Assembly (NCBI GenBank): GCA_002342545.1
Contig: DDQE01000023.1
Coordinates: forward strand, 1 to 24,395
Source: Caryophanales bacterium UBA2450
GTDB lineage: Bacteria; Bacillota_I; Bacilli_A; RFN20; CAG-826
Direction of reading: 5' to 3'
DNA: 24,395 nucleotides
The notes beneath the pieces were generated by a model that was not told where the DNA came from, searched no databases, and saw only the letters and a list, made by a program, of their open reading frames with translations. The position numbers were made by a program, and so were the translations under genes. Of this stretch, positions 15,192-23,526 are shown one piece after another. Each line of letters opens with the position of its first letter. The first letter of the stretch is position 1.

Positions 15192-16354
15192 TTTTTAACA
15201 GCCTCACAAATCGCCAAATAAATACGTTCACAGTTGTTGCTATCAAACAATGGGAAAAAATCCTCTGAACGAGATAGATAATTCTTATCCATTTTAAAGT
15301 TGTTATTTATGATGTTTTCCAAAGAGGAAACAACATCATCTTTATTAGAAACAACGGGGCCAAACCCATTATCTCGATAATCAAAATAAGCCTTAATATA
15401 ATGTGACTCAAAATATTTATCCTCATCAAACTGAAAATATATAGCAGGCTTTCTCATATAAGCAAAATCAAAAAACACACTCGAAAAATCCGTGATCATA
15501 ATCGCAGCATCTTTTAAATGCTGTTGAACACTATCGCCGCTTTTAGAATTTAAGAATTTAACATGACCATGCAAAGAATCAAATGATTCTAAAAATCTAT
15601 TTAACTTCGGGTGAACATAAAAGCACACTTCCAAATTGTTTGAGCTAACTAATTTTAAGAATCTTCTATCAGCAAGTAATGATACCCAGTTTTTATAATA
15701 ATCACTATTTTCAAATTCGCTCTGACTATTAACACCATCAAGCCACCTTCTCCAAGTTGGCATAATGAATATTTCTTTTTTAATGGTTAGATTATGTAAT
15801 TCATCAAACCTAGCAAGACCTGTATATCGTGCCACACCTTCCTGATAGCTAAATTCTTTATTAATGAATTCAAATTCTGGTTTGCCCCCACAACAAATTA
15901 AGTCTAGGTGCGCATTCTTTTTAAAATAGTTTGGATGCAAATTTTTAAAAATGCCATGTTTTAAAGCAATGTTCTTACCAGTACAATGATGTTTTAATAA
16001 ATGCTTTGTTATACACCAAGACGGAGAACACCCATGCACCGCGGTTGAAATTTTTGCTTTAGCGGCGATAAAAACCAACATATGTTTGTAGGAGTGAGGC
16101 TCTATAGTTTTTCCAATTTCTTTGACCATTTTATAGTTGGGGTTCTTCTTGCTTATTAAATATGCAATGTTTATATCAGGGTGGTTTAATCTTACAAACT
16201 TAAAAAAGTGGATTCCGTTATCTCTAGCGTCAAAATCTACCTCTGCTACAATCCAATATTTTTTATGACCATACAGGAGAAACGCAATGGGAAAAGAAAC
16301 AAGAAATAGACAAGTAACTAAAATAAAGATGAATCCGTGATAAATCCTTTTCAT
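15188..16354 (-). CDS. CDP-glycerol glycerophosphotransferase (TagF-like)
   Basis: 388 aa, poly(glycerol phosphate) transferase family. An N-terminal hydrophobic segment (about 7-28) probably anchors it to the inner face of the membrane. The GT-B-like catalytic part has LKHGIF (131-136) and YVHPKLNRF (246-254), matching the two histidine motifs of TagF/TagB, and ITDFSSVFFDFAY (287-299), the CDP-glycerol binding segment. The family moves glycerol phosphate from CDP-glycerol. Alone in a sugar-polymer locus it more likely adds a glycerol-phosphate side group than builds a teichoic acid chain; this is an inference, and no CDP-glycerol synthase (tagD) is nearby. It is joined to both neighbours by ATGA overlaps. 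Confidence 0.87.
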   Translation of the reverse strand: MKRIYHGFIFILVTCLFLVSFPIAFLLYGHKKYWIVAEVDFDARDNGIHFFKFVRLNHPDINIAYLISKKNPNYKMVKEIGKTIEPHSYKHMLVFIAAKAKISTAVHGCSPSWCITKHLLKHHCTGKNIALKHGIFKNLHPNYFKKNAHLDLICCGGKPEFEFINKEFSYQEGVARYTGLARFDELHNLTIKKEIFIMPTWRRWLDGVNSQSEFENSDYYKNWVSLLADRRFLKLVSSNNLEVCFYVHPKLNRFLESFDSLHGHVKFLNSKSGDSVQQHLKDAAIMITDFSSVFFDFAYMRKPAIYFQFDEDKYFESHYIKAYFDYRDNGFGPVVSNKDDVVSSLENIINNNFKMDKNYLSRSEDFFPLFDSNNCERIYLAICEAVKK

Positions 16355-17355
16355 TGTTTCTTTCTATATGTATGGTTATTTTCTCTTTTAGATAAATCTA
16401 ACCTTAACATATCTCCTATAATCTTATTATATTCAATTGGCCTTGGCGCATCGAATCCTGCAGCACTATTGAAAGTTAGTTCTGAGAAATAAATTTTTCC
16501 ATCAACAAGCATTAAATCAACTCTAACCATTGTGAAATTATCGCATAGTTTATCAGCGAGATCCTTCAGCTTATTAAATTCTTGCGGAATCGACGGATTA
16601 TCAACAGGTTTATCAATTCCTAAATCAAAATTGAAAGGCGCCGTTTTTTGATTATTCAAGAAGGTAGTAGTATTGCGGAAGGAACCCACCACTCTTTCGC
16701 TTATCCAAAAGAAAGCCAGCTTACCATTAAAATATGTAAACTTAAATTCTCTCATATCATCTGCACCATCCAAAAATTGTTCGATGATGATACACGGTTT
16801 AATGCCAACATATTGTGTTTCTAGAGCGACATAAAACACATAGTCAGTTTTTAGCCATTTGTTTAATTGCTTTTTATATTTTTTAATTTGTTTTTTTGAC
16901 AAAGAGGATTTATCCTCTACTAATATATTCATATGTGATCCGTGATTACACTTCAAGACAAATCTATTTGGCAACTTATTAAAATCAATTTCTTTAGCGT
17001 TATAAAAATGGTCTTTTCCATCTATAGAAATAAGAGGGACTAAATATTCATCGCCGATTGTATTTTTAATATGTTCTCTAACAGCGTATTTGTCACTATA
17101 AATAGGCTTTCTAGGATCTTGATCATATAACTTAATCCACTGGCATTTTTCAGTAAATGTCACAGGGTTCTCAAAATTTAACTCGCTTCCAGCACAATAT
17201 GATCTTCTATTCATCATCTCTCTATAGCGGCAAACAAGATAATTTTCATATTCGCACGGATTCATTCTTAAAGCATGACGATAATGAGTTTTTTTAATTC
17301 TATCGTTTTTTATTTTTCTGAGTTTTTTCCAAAATGAACTATCCTTAATACTCAT
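16351..17355 (-). CDS. TupA-like ATP-grasp protein
   Basis: 334 aa, of the TupA-like ATP-grasp family named for teichuronopeptide synthesis. Typical elements are NPVTFTEKCQWIKLYD (63-78), YSDKYAVREHI (86-96), FVLKCNHGSHMNI (132-144), IIEQFLDG (190-197) and VRVDLMLVDGKIYFSELTF (277-295) with the metal-binding acidic residues, then GFDAPRP. ATP-grasp ligases join a carboxylate to an amine using ATP; in this locus the carboxylate could be that of the HexNAcA made by the 4493-5806 dehydrogenase, with an amino acid as partner. That role is inferred. The gene overlaps the DUF6270 gene and the glycerophosphotransferase gene by ATGA junctions. Confidence 0.85.
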   Translation of the reverse strand: MSIKDSSFWKKLRKIKNDRIKKTHYRHALRMNPCEYENYLVCRYREMMNRRSYCAGSELNFENPVTFTEKCQWIKLYDQDPRKPIYSDKYAVREHIKNTIGDEYLVPLISIDGKDHFYNAKEIDFNKLPNRFVLKCNHGSHMNILVEDKSSLSKKQIKKYKKQLNKWLKTDYVFYVALETQYVGIKPCIIIEQFLDGADDMREFKFTYFNGKLAFFWISERVVGSFRNTTTFLNNQKTAPFNFDLGIDKPVDNPSIPQEFNKLKDLADKLCDNFTMVRVDLMLVDGKIYFSELTFNSAAGFDAPRPIEYNKIIGDMLRLDLSKRENNHTYRKKQ

Positions 17356-18386
17356 TTTTCTTTTTTAACCCTTTTAAAATTTTTTAAAAAATGTTTTTTG
17401 TCTAACGCAAATAAAATCATCACCTGCTTTCTTCTACCTAAATGATTAAATTCTTCATACTCGGTGAGTAGGTCTATCGTATCATAGGCTGATGATTTTT
17501 GTTCAGAACCTGTTTTATATCTAGCATCAAAATATTCATTTTTAAATAATTCTTTATATTCATCATATAAGTTTGAAAGCTTTGAAACATCATTATTTTT
17601 AGCAATAGATAAAACGCATTTTAAAAGATAATCATATAGTAATTCTGTGAAATGGAATGGATGATTTCCCCATTTGTGGCCTTGATATCCTAAAGCATAT
17701 TCAGGTATCTCCACTACTTTACATTTAGGGCAAATCTCAACAAAATAGTCATATAATTTATCTAATAAAATGTCACATAACATAATACTTTCAAAGTGAT
17801 TCTTAGAATAATAAGGATGTATGAAACCATTTTTATCAACAAAATATTTAGCAGGTTTTGTTTTAATTAAAATAATTTTTTCTTCTTTAAAAATGTCTAG
17901 TAACCTTGTTGCAAATTCTTTGATTGTTTGTTTCCAATAATCATCACTGTATTCAAGCGGATTAATAGTTTTAATTTTTGTTCCCTTTAGTATATTTTTG
18001 CTCAAGTTAGCAGAGTAGTGAGAGCGAAAAGAAACAGAATTAGAAACAAGCAATTTATCTTCCTTGTTTGGCCAAGATAATTCTGCTAAAGAAATTCTTG
18101 ATTCACCAAGATCAAGAATTATATACTCTCCGTGTCTTTCCTTTAAGGCATCAAAAGAAGTTTTATTAATGTCGTTAATTAAATTCTTTTTGTACCAGTT
18201 GCCACCAACAGTAGGAACTTTCTTAGCAAAATTATTAAAGTCAGCCTTTATAAAGTTTACTGGCTTAGCCAACATAGAAATTGGAGATTGAAACCTGATG
18301 TCCGTATGAAAAGAAAAGTTTTCACCATTATCTTTTTCAAAGAGATCTCTAGCAACACAACTACCAATAACACTAACTTCAATCAT
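17352..18386 (-). CDS. DUF6270-family protein of polysaccharide loci
   Basis: 344 aa. The N-terminus VSVIGSCVARDLF (4-16) with Ser9 and Cys10 matches DUF6270 proteins, whose opening resembles SGNH-type hydrolases; a later HKWGNHPFH segment may hold further conserved residues. No signal peptide or membrane helix is seen, so it is probably cytoplasmic. No function is established for this family as far as I know; its members are common in capsule loci beside ATP-grasp and glycosyltransferase genes, as here. It overlaps the flippase gene and the ATP-grasp gene by four bases each. A glycan modification such as O-acyl transfer or removal is possible but not shown. Confidence 0.75.
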   Translation of the reverse strand: MIEVSVIGSCVARDLFEKDNGENFSFHTDIRFQSPISMLAKPVNFIKADFNNFAKKVPTVGGNWYKKNLINDINKTSFDALKERHGEYIILDLGESRISLAELSWPNKEDKLLVSNSVSFRSHYSANLSKNILKGTKIKTINPLEYSDDYWKQTIKEFATRLLDIFKEEKIILIKTKPAKYFVDKNGFIHPYYSKNHFESIMLCDILLDKLYDYFVEICPKCKVVEIPEYALGYQGHKWGNHPFHFTELLYDYLLKCVLSIAKNNDVSKLSNLYDEYKELFKNEYFDARYKTGSEQKSSAYDTIDLLTEYEEFNHLGRRKQVMILFALDKKHFLKNFKRVKKEK

Positions 18387-19861
18387 TTATTTTTCTTCTT
18401 TCTTCTTAAATCTTTAACTAACGACAAACAATAAGGGAGCGATTTATTATTAAACATTTTGCTCAGAAAGAAATACACAAATATGCCCGCAACCACTTGA
18501 ATTAAAAATACAATATAAAATGGTAACGAAATATTTCCTAAAGCAATGACCAAAACACCCATTAATATAGACACCAATAGAGAATCATACGAATCAACAA
18601 AACATTTCAAAAAATTAAATCTAGACAGATGCCATAAATAAATAAAATAAATAAGACAATTAATTGCGGATGAAATGAGCATACTATATCCAATAGCCAT
18701 AACACCAAATGGAATAGCAGCAATAAGCAATCCAATATTAATTAGGCATTCTAAAATACCTAAAACCATACTTGCAGTGCTTTTGCCTAATGCCATAGGG
18801 CCATTACTGAAAATAGCCTCAACAGAATTAAAATAAACTACTATACAAAATATCTTTACGTATGGAACGGCTGGTAACCATTTTGCCCCAAGTAAAATAT
18901 GAATAAATGATTCAGCAACACAGAAAAATCCAACACATATCGGAAGCATAACAAAAGTATTAATTTTAAATGATCTTTCTAATATTTCGTTGAATCTTTT
19001 TTTATCATCTTGTGTTTTAGCTAAAACAGGATACATTACAGAATTCACAGAACTTGTGATGTTTTGTCCAATCATATTTGGATAAGTTTTTCCTCTGTTA
19101 TAAAACGCTAAATCTTCATCGCTATATTTTTTACCAATCGCAAGTTGTCTTATACTATTTGAAATATTGTAGATTATCTTATAGATAAGTATTTTTAATC
19201 CAAATGAAAAATGTTTTTTAAATAATTTAAATGAAAATTGGATTTTTGGTTTCCATTTAATAACAATCCACAAAATTAAACTATCTACAAAGTGATTAGC
19301 AACCCCTTGAACCACTAAGGCCCACGCACCATATCCTCTAATTGCTAAAATAATACCAACAATGCCAGAAGCGATTGTTCCACCGATTGTGGCAAAAAAG
19401 AATTTTTTAAATTCTAGTTTTTTGGCAACATAAGCATATTGAAGGTTTTTAATTCCGTTAATTAAAAGCGATATTCCTGCAATTCTTATAAGCCATGTCA
19501 AGGCTGGCTTAGCATAATATTCTGCAATCAAAGGAGAGCAAAAAAACAGTGCAACATATAGAGAAAGAGAAAAGCAAACATTGAAAACAAACAATGTATT
19601 GAAATCTTTATCCGTAGCAGTTTTATCATAAATCAACGCATTAGCAAAACCACCAGTAACGAAAACATCCAAAAAAGTAATCACTACAGTCATCAATGCA
19701 ACAACACCGTAAGTTGACGGATCTAATATTCTAGCCAAAACAATAGAAACAATAAAAGAAACAATATAAGCTCCGAAACGTTCTAAAAATCTCCAGAGAA
19801 TATTGGTGGATACTGTTTTTCTATTAACTTTAGCCTCGCTACCAACCGCTTCTTCAGACAT
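18383..19861 (-). CDS. wzx: Wzx-type polysaccharide flippase
   Basis: MOP-superfamily exporter, 492 aa from the ATG at 19861, the usual size. About 14 hydrophobic segments run through the protein; the N-terminus WRFLERFGAYIVSFIVSIVL (about 22-41) and ARILDPSTYGVVAL are typical of the WzxC/TuaB-like branch. It moves the undecaprenyl-linked repeat unit to the outer face. It is the first gene of operon 1, with the promoter just upstream. An upstream in-frame TTG (19894) is rejected because it lies before the -10 box, so it would not be transcribed; the ATG has an AGG 8 nt upstream. The downstream gene overlaps it in ATGA. Together with the polymerase domain it makes this a Wzx/Wzy-type locus. 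Confidence 0.9.
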   Translation of the reverse strand: MSEEAVGSEAKVNRKTVSTNILWRFLERFGAYIVSFIVSIVLARILDPSTYGVVALMTVVITFLDVFVTGGFANALIYDKTATDKDFNTLFVFNVCFSLSLYVALFFCSPLIAEYYAKPALTWLIRIAGISLLINGIKNLQYAYVAKKLEFKKFFFATIGGTIASGIVGIILAIRGYGAWALVVQGVANHFVDSLILWIVIKWKPKIQFSFKLFKKHFSFGLKILIYKIIYNISNSIRQLAIGKKYSDEDLAFYNRGKTYPNMIGQNITSSVNSVMYPVLAKTQDDKKRFNEILERSFKINTFVMLPICVGFFCVAESFIHILLGAKWLPAVPYVKIFCIVVYFNSVEAIFSNGPMALGKSTASMVLGILECLINIGLLIAAIPFGVMAIGYSMLISSAINCLIYFIYLWHLSRFNFLKCFVDSYDSLLVSILMGVLVIALGNISLPFYIVFLIQVVAGIFVYFFLSKMFNNKSLPYCLSLVKDLRRKKKNK

Positions 19862-19882
19862 ATTTAAACCTGCGTATTGTGT

Positions 19883-19910
19883 AGTATAACACAATAAAAG
19901 AATATTTACA
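19883..19910 (-). promoter_or_regulatory. Promoter of operon 1 (flippase)
   Basis: On the minus strand TGTTATACT gives an extended -10 (TATACT at 19883-19888). A weak -35, TGTAAA, lies 16 bp upstream at 19905-19910. Transcription would begin near 19876, about 15 nt before the ATG at 19861. Confidence 0.5.
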
Positions 19911-19931
19911 TTATTTGTGTAGTTTTAAGAA

Positions 19932-19948
19932 TTAATTTTCAAAATTAA
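19932..19948. repeat. 17-bp perfect palindrome upstream of the operon 1 promoter
   Basis: TTAATTTT-C-AAAATTAA is a perfect inverted repeat centred on 19940, about 60 bp upstream of the predicted transcription start. It could be an operator, an AT-rich UP element or a weak transcript end for the glycosylase gene. No T tract follows it clearly. Short AT-only palindromes arise by chance in such DNA. Confidence 0.35.
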
Positions 19949-20001
19949 AACATTGATTTTTAAAGCGACTAAAAAATATTTGTAACAACTATTTGTCCCT
20001 T

Positions 20002-20511
20002 TTAAATATCGCTATATTTCACTAAATATTTTTTGTATATTTCCACTAGTTGTTCTAGCGACATCTTTGCATTCGCACTAGAAGTTGAAGGCCCATATCT
20101 CACCTTAATATTTTGAGTGTCTATGTCTTTCAAAAGATATTTCTTAAATAATTCTTTAGCCTTATTACCATTAACAATAATTCTATTTATATTAGGGAAT
20201 TTATTTAATAATTCTTTGATATTTATTGGAGTCACATTTCTAATAGAGGAATCATCACTATTAGAGATATCGCAAGAATAAATTACATCATATAGTGCGA
20301 TATGATATTTATTTAATAATTCTTTCTTAGACTCTATAGAAGTAGGTAAAGGTTCAAAAAATATATTAGATAATACTTTATAGAATCTATTACTTTTATG
20401 CGCATAATAAAATTCTTCTTCTCTAGATTTAACACTAGGAAAAGATCCTAATATTAATATATAAGAATTATTGTCTATAAATGGTTTAATAGATTCGTGA
20501 GTAATAAACAT
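20002..20511 (-). CDS. DNA-deoxyinosine (hypoxanthine) glycosylase, UDG superfamily
   Basis: Base-excision repair enzyme removing hypoxanthine from DNA, 169 aa from the ATG at 20511, the family length. It matches the uracil-DNA glycosylase superfamily branch with hypoxanthine activity: LILGSFPSVKSREEEFYYAH (19-38), NRFYKVL (41-47) with Asn41, a VIVNGNKA-like strand (111-118) and the C-terminal GPSTSSANA (140-148). An upstream in-frame TTG at 20526 is rejected: it gives an unusual MRFRY extension. The ATG at 20511 lies 4 nt past the stop of the small ORF 20516-20635. The gene is cytoplasmic and unrelated to the polysaccharide locus; it lies between that locus and a putative defence pair. Confidence 0.85.
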   Translation of the reverse strand: MFITHESIKPFIDNNSYILILGSFPSVKSREEEFYYAHKSNRFYKVLSNIFFEPLPTSIESKKELLNKYHIALYDVIYSCDISNSDDSSIRNVTPINIKELLNKFPNINRIIVNGNKAKELFKKYLLKDIDTQNIKVRYGPSTSSANAKMSLEQLVEIYKKYLVKYSDI

Positions 20512-20515
20512 ATAT

Positions 20516-20635
20516 CTAAAACGCAAGTGTTGTGCCTATATATTTTTCTAAATAACTACTAGTCAAATCTAACAATCCTTTAAATACACCATCACCAACA
20601 AATCTCTCTTTTCCATTTATAAATAAAGTTGCCAT
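20516..20635 (-). pseudogene. Small ORF or gene remnant upstream of the glycosylase
   Basis: A 39-codon frame beginning MATLFINGKERFVGDG and ending YIGTTLAF reads up to a TAG 4 nt before the glycosylase ATG. The same frame is open a further 14 codons upstream (to about 20677, just after a TAA), with protein-like composition and no ribosome site before the ATG. That fits the C-terminal end of a larger deleted protein as well as a small gene. I do not recognise the family. Confidence 0.35.
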
Positions 20636-20748
20636 GTCTTTGAAAGTGGCAATACTAGTCTTTGGTTGCTCAGATAATTAAAGTAACGCTATATACTTGT
20701 CTATTGCATTAAGAATTTATTACATTATTTAAAACAAAAAGATTGTCA

Positions 20749-22440
20749 TTAATCAATTTTCTCAAAATAAGAAATTAAAGCTTGAGTATGCTCTTCAGAA
20801 TAATCCTGAGCGGTAAGCAATTCTTTCTTGGCATTATCCAATTCAATGACATTAATATGTTTGATGTCGCTTTCAGAAATATAATTTGTTGCATTTACAG
20901 AGGCAACAATTAGTTGATTACTGTTAATTCTGTGATTCAAAATGAACAGCAATATTTTTTCGCTATTAAGTTCATCTTGTTCTCCTTCTCTAGGCGAGTC
21001 AATTATTAAAGGTAAATTAAAACTTTTGTTATTATATTCTTCTTTAAGCTTCATAAAACCAAAATAGAGTGATAACGTTGAACGAGAAAACTGGCTTCCG
21101 CTAAGTTGACATTTATAAAATGGGGTTATCATTGAAGAATCAACACCGGAAACATCTAATTCGTTTAAATAATTACAATAATAATCTGCAAATTTGAATC
21201 TAACTTCTTCAGAATTGCGCTTGATATCGTTTTTCTTTTTTTCGAGTTCCTTTCTAGATTCATCAGCTTGATAAATACTTTCGTCATAAAACCTGATTTT
21301 TTCAAGCAAATCCTTTTTTGATTCTGATATAGTTTTCCACGCCAAATAACTTGCATAAGTACTGTTCTTGTTTTTAACATCATTATCGGAAGAAGATATT
21401 TTTTCTGTCAAATAACTAATTTTGTTTTTCAACTCCAAAATTCTATTTTCAATATCAAGCAACTCAGAATTGAGGCTTTTGTTGCTGTTTTCCAGGACAA
21501 CCATGTTATATGTATTAATTATCGATGATTTAAGTTCCAAATCATATTGTTTATGACAGAACGGACACTCTGTAATGACCGGAACAACCTGATCATTTTT
21601 TTCTAAAAGTTCAATTGTTTTTTTATTTTCTTTTATTCTTAATCGTATTTTTGATTTGTTTTCAATCAATTTATTCATCTCTATAATGTAATTATTTTGT
21701 TCGTTCAATAATCCATTTATTTTCGAAGTTTCACTTCTTAAAAAAGATTCTATTTCTGTTTCATTAATTAGATAATTGTTTAAGCCAACACTGTCCTTAA
21801 TTTGAGAATATGCTTCATCGTACTTTGATCTTTCGCATTGAAGATTGGTTATCTTATCTTTGACTGAATCGATTGAAGCCTTCAATTGACCGTAAGATTT
21901 ATCAAATACCCCCAAATGATATAGAAATAATTCATTTGCAGAGGTTTTGTAATAATGCTGCATACTTTCCTTTGCGAAAGGGTATTGTTCTTCTTTCCAA
22001 CTTCTATCTTGATCGAGGTAGTAAGGAATAAACAAATATGCAGGAGGAGCAAGCTCTGCGCGTCCCTCGCGACTTCTTAAATAAACACTCATACCTAATT
22101 CATCTTCAAAAAACTTAGCCATTTCATTTCTATGACTTTTGTAATAGCCATAATAATTTCCGTTCTTTAAAATGCAGAACAAATTATTATACCTAATGCA
22201 AGTGTATTTATTGCTTCCGAATAGGAATTCCGTTTCAATCAAAAGATTCTTTATTTTTTTAAAATTTGCATCAAAAAATGAATCAGCTCCTAGTGAGTGG
22301 TAAATTGATTTCATGATTACAGATTTGCCAACAGAATTGATCCTGCTTGTAATAAGATTTATTCCATCTTTAAAACAAATTTTTTTGCTTTTTTTGCCGT
22401 CGATATCAGTTATTAATATACTTTCAATAGTTAGTTTCAT
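20749..22440 (-). CDS. SMC/Rad50-like ATPase, LmuB-like partner of a defence nuclease
   Basis: 563 aa. An N-terminal ATPase half has a Walker A-like loop, NSVGKS (35-40), though the first glycine of GxxxxGKS is Arg33. Long coiled-coil segments (about 185-285 and 315-415) flank a CPFC motif (292-295) like the Rad50 zinc hook. The C-terminal half has a signature-like LSGSQFSRS (446-454) and a Walker B, NLPLIIDSPREGEQDE (475-490). The layout is that of SMC-like ATPases in anti-phage systems such as Lamassu LmuB and other ABC-type defence ATPases. It begins 2 nt after the nuclease gene and has no ribosome site of its own, so the two are one unit. It would sense or load on DNA ends and control the nuclease; this is known for related systems and inferred here. 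Confidence 0.75.
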   Translation of the reverse strand: MKLTIESILITDIDGKKSKKICFKDGINLITSRINSVGKSVIMKSIYHSLGADSFFDANFKKIKNLLIETEFLFGSNKYTCIRYNNLFCILKNGNYYGYYKSHRNEMAKFFEDELGMSVYLRSREGRAELAPPAYLFIPYYLDQDRSWKEEQYPFAKESMQHYYKTSANELFLYHLGVFDKSYGQLKASIDSVKDKITNLQCERSKYDEAYSQIKDSVGLNNYLINETEIESFLRSETSKINGLLNEQNNYIIEMNKLIENKSKIRLRIKENKKTIELLEKNDQVVPVITECPFCHKQYDLELKSSIINTYNMVVLENSNKSLNSELLDIENRILELKNKISYLTEKISSSDNDVKNKNSTYASYLAWKTISESKKDLLEKIRFYDESIYQADESRKELEKKKNDIKRNSEEVRFKFADYYCNYLNELDVSGVDSSMITPFYKCQLSGSQFSRSTLSLYFGFMKLKEEYNNKSFNLPLIIDSPREGEQDELNSEKILLFILNHRINSNQLIVASVNATNYISESDIKHINVIELDNAKKELLTAQDYSEEHTQALISYFEKID

Positions 22441-22442
22441 AT

Positions 22443-23519
22443 TTAATCATTAAACTTTTTATAAACAAATAATGCTACAATTTGAATTGCATATTTTTTG
22501 TAAAAATCATCCTCCGCTATTATCGAATTTCTATCGAAAACACTTAATAAATTTAAAGAATATGTTTTAACATCACTATTCAAATCAAGTGAAATTTGAT
22601 TTTCTTTAACACACTTTCTGCATTCTGAAAGAATTGTATTACCATATTTTACACCATCTTCCCTAAAATTCTCATATTTAGTCAAGAAGGCGATGACATT
22701 ATCATCACTACCAAGATAAAGACTGTAAGACGAATTAAACACTGCAATATCTGATTTCGGTGGTATCTCAATATCTTTTGTGATTTTCAAAATTTCGTTA
22801 ATATCATCATAATTAATCGATTTCTTTTCTAATATAATTGCAGGATTTTTCTTTTCCTCGACACTCAAAACATAATCTCTTTTTTTAATCAGTTTGTGAT
22901 AGATTGTTTTGTACGCCGCCTCAACACCATCGATTGTTAAACTTCCCAATTTATTAGCAAGCAAAAAGTTGTGGAATTCTCCCATTAGTTGAGTTTCAAA
23001 CGCATCAATAGATAACGTACATTTCATTAAATAAAAGTCATCTATTGATCTATCGTCTTTAATTGATTCTTTTATTACCTTGAGAAGTTTATCTCTATCA
23101 CTTGATTGCTCCAGTTCAGAAATACGCGACATAGAAACATCATCTATAATCTTATTGTTCACACTAACTCCCAAATTAGTTAGAAAAATATTCTTTACAT
23201 TTGGCTCGTTAAAACAAACATAATTATCAGCCTGCTTTTTAAGCCATTCATTTTTTATGATTGCATTCACGGTGAAAGGCCTATTTTTTTGTGTTTTTAC
23301 TTGAAAGAAATAAACAACTTCATCTTCTTGACCTTCGTTTTCAACAATAACAAAATCGTCAATCTTCTCAACCATTAGGACAATGTTGGCTGAATCATAA
23401 AGAAAACTAAGCATCATCAAAAAAGAACAGGCTAATTGATAATCAAATCTGGATGAAGTGTCCGACCCAGAATCATCCAAAGCCCTAACGTCAATTTTTA
23501 CAATCCCATCTCGAAACAT
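22443..23519 (-). CDS. Cap4/DUF4297-type nuclease, LmuA-like defence effector
   Basis: 358 aa. The N-terminal about 100 residues fit the DUF4297 (Cap4) endonuclease domain of the restriction-enzyme fold: DDSGSDTSSRFDYQ (15-28), Glu51 in VEKIDDF, then FFQVKTQ (71-77), whose Gln73-x-Lys75 forms the catalytic motif. The remaining about 250 residues are probably a partner- or ligand-binding region and are not recognised. In Lamassu and CBASS systems such nucleases degrade DNA when a sensor is triggered. The ATG is the only Met before the conserved motif, and it lies 7 nt downstream of a strong -10 box, so the mRNA may be leaderless. Its neighbour is the SMC-like ATPase; upstream is an IS30-type transposase on the other strand. 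Confidence 0.75.
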   Translation of the reverse strand: MFRDGIVKIDVRALDDSGSDTSSRFDYQLACSFLMMLSFLYDSANIVLMVEKIDDFVIVENEGQEDEVVYFFQVKTQKNRPFTVNAIIKNEWLKKQADNYVCFNEPNVKNIFLTNLGVSVNNKIIDDVSMSRISELEQSSDRDKLLKVIKESIKDDRSIDDFYLMKCTLSIDAFETQLMGEFHNFLLANKLGSLTIDGVEAAYKTIYHKLIKKRDYVLSVEEKKNPAIILEKKSINYDDINEILKITKDIEIPPKSDIAVFNSSYSLYLGSDDNVIAFLTKYENFREDGVKYGNTILSECRKCVKENQISLDLNSDVKTYSLNLLSVFDRNSIIAEDDFYKKYAIQIVALFVYKKFND

Positions 23520-23526
23520 TGATATA

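Noticed and set aside
19862..19894. TTG start that would lengthen the flippase by 11 residues
   Set aside because: The TTG lies upstream of the -10 box at 19883-19888, so it would not be in the transcript; the ATG at 19861 has a plausible AGG site.
20140..20340. Recurring AATAATTCTTT segments in the glycosylase gene
   Set aside because: They encode similar KELLNK/KELFKK stretches in amphipathic helices; spacing is irregular, so not a CRISPR or repeat array.
20512..20526. TTG start for the glycosylase giving an MRFRY extension
   Set aside because: The ATG at 20511 gives the expected family N-terminus and length; the TTG lies inside the preceding small frame.
20731..20758. Possible terminator after the SMC-like ATPase gene
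   Set aside because: A TTTTTGTTTT tract follows the stop but the stems (GATT/AATC or ATTG/CAAT) are only 4 bp.
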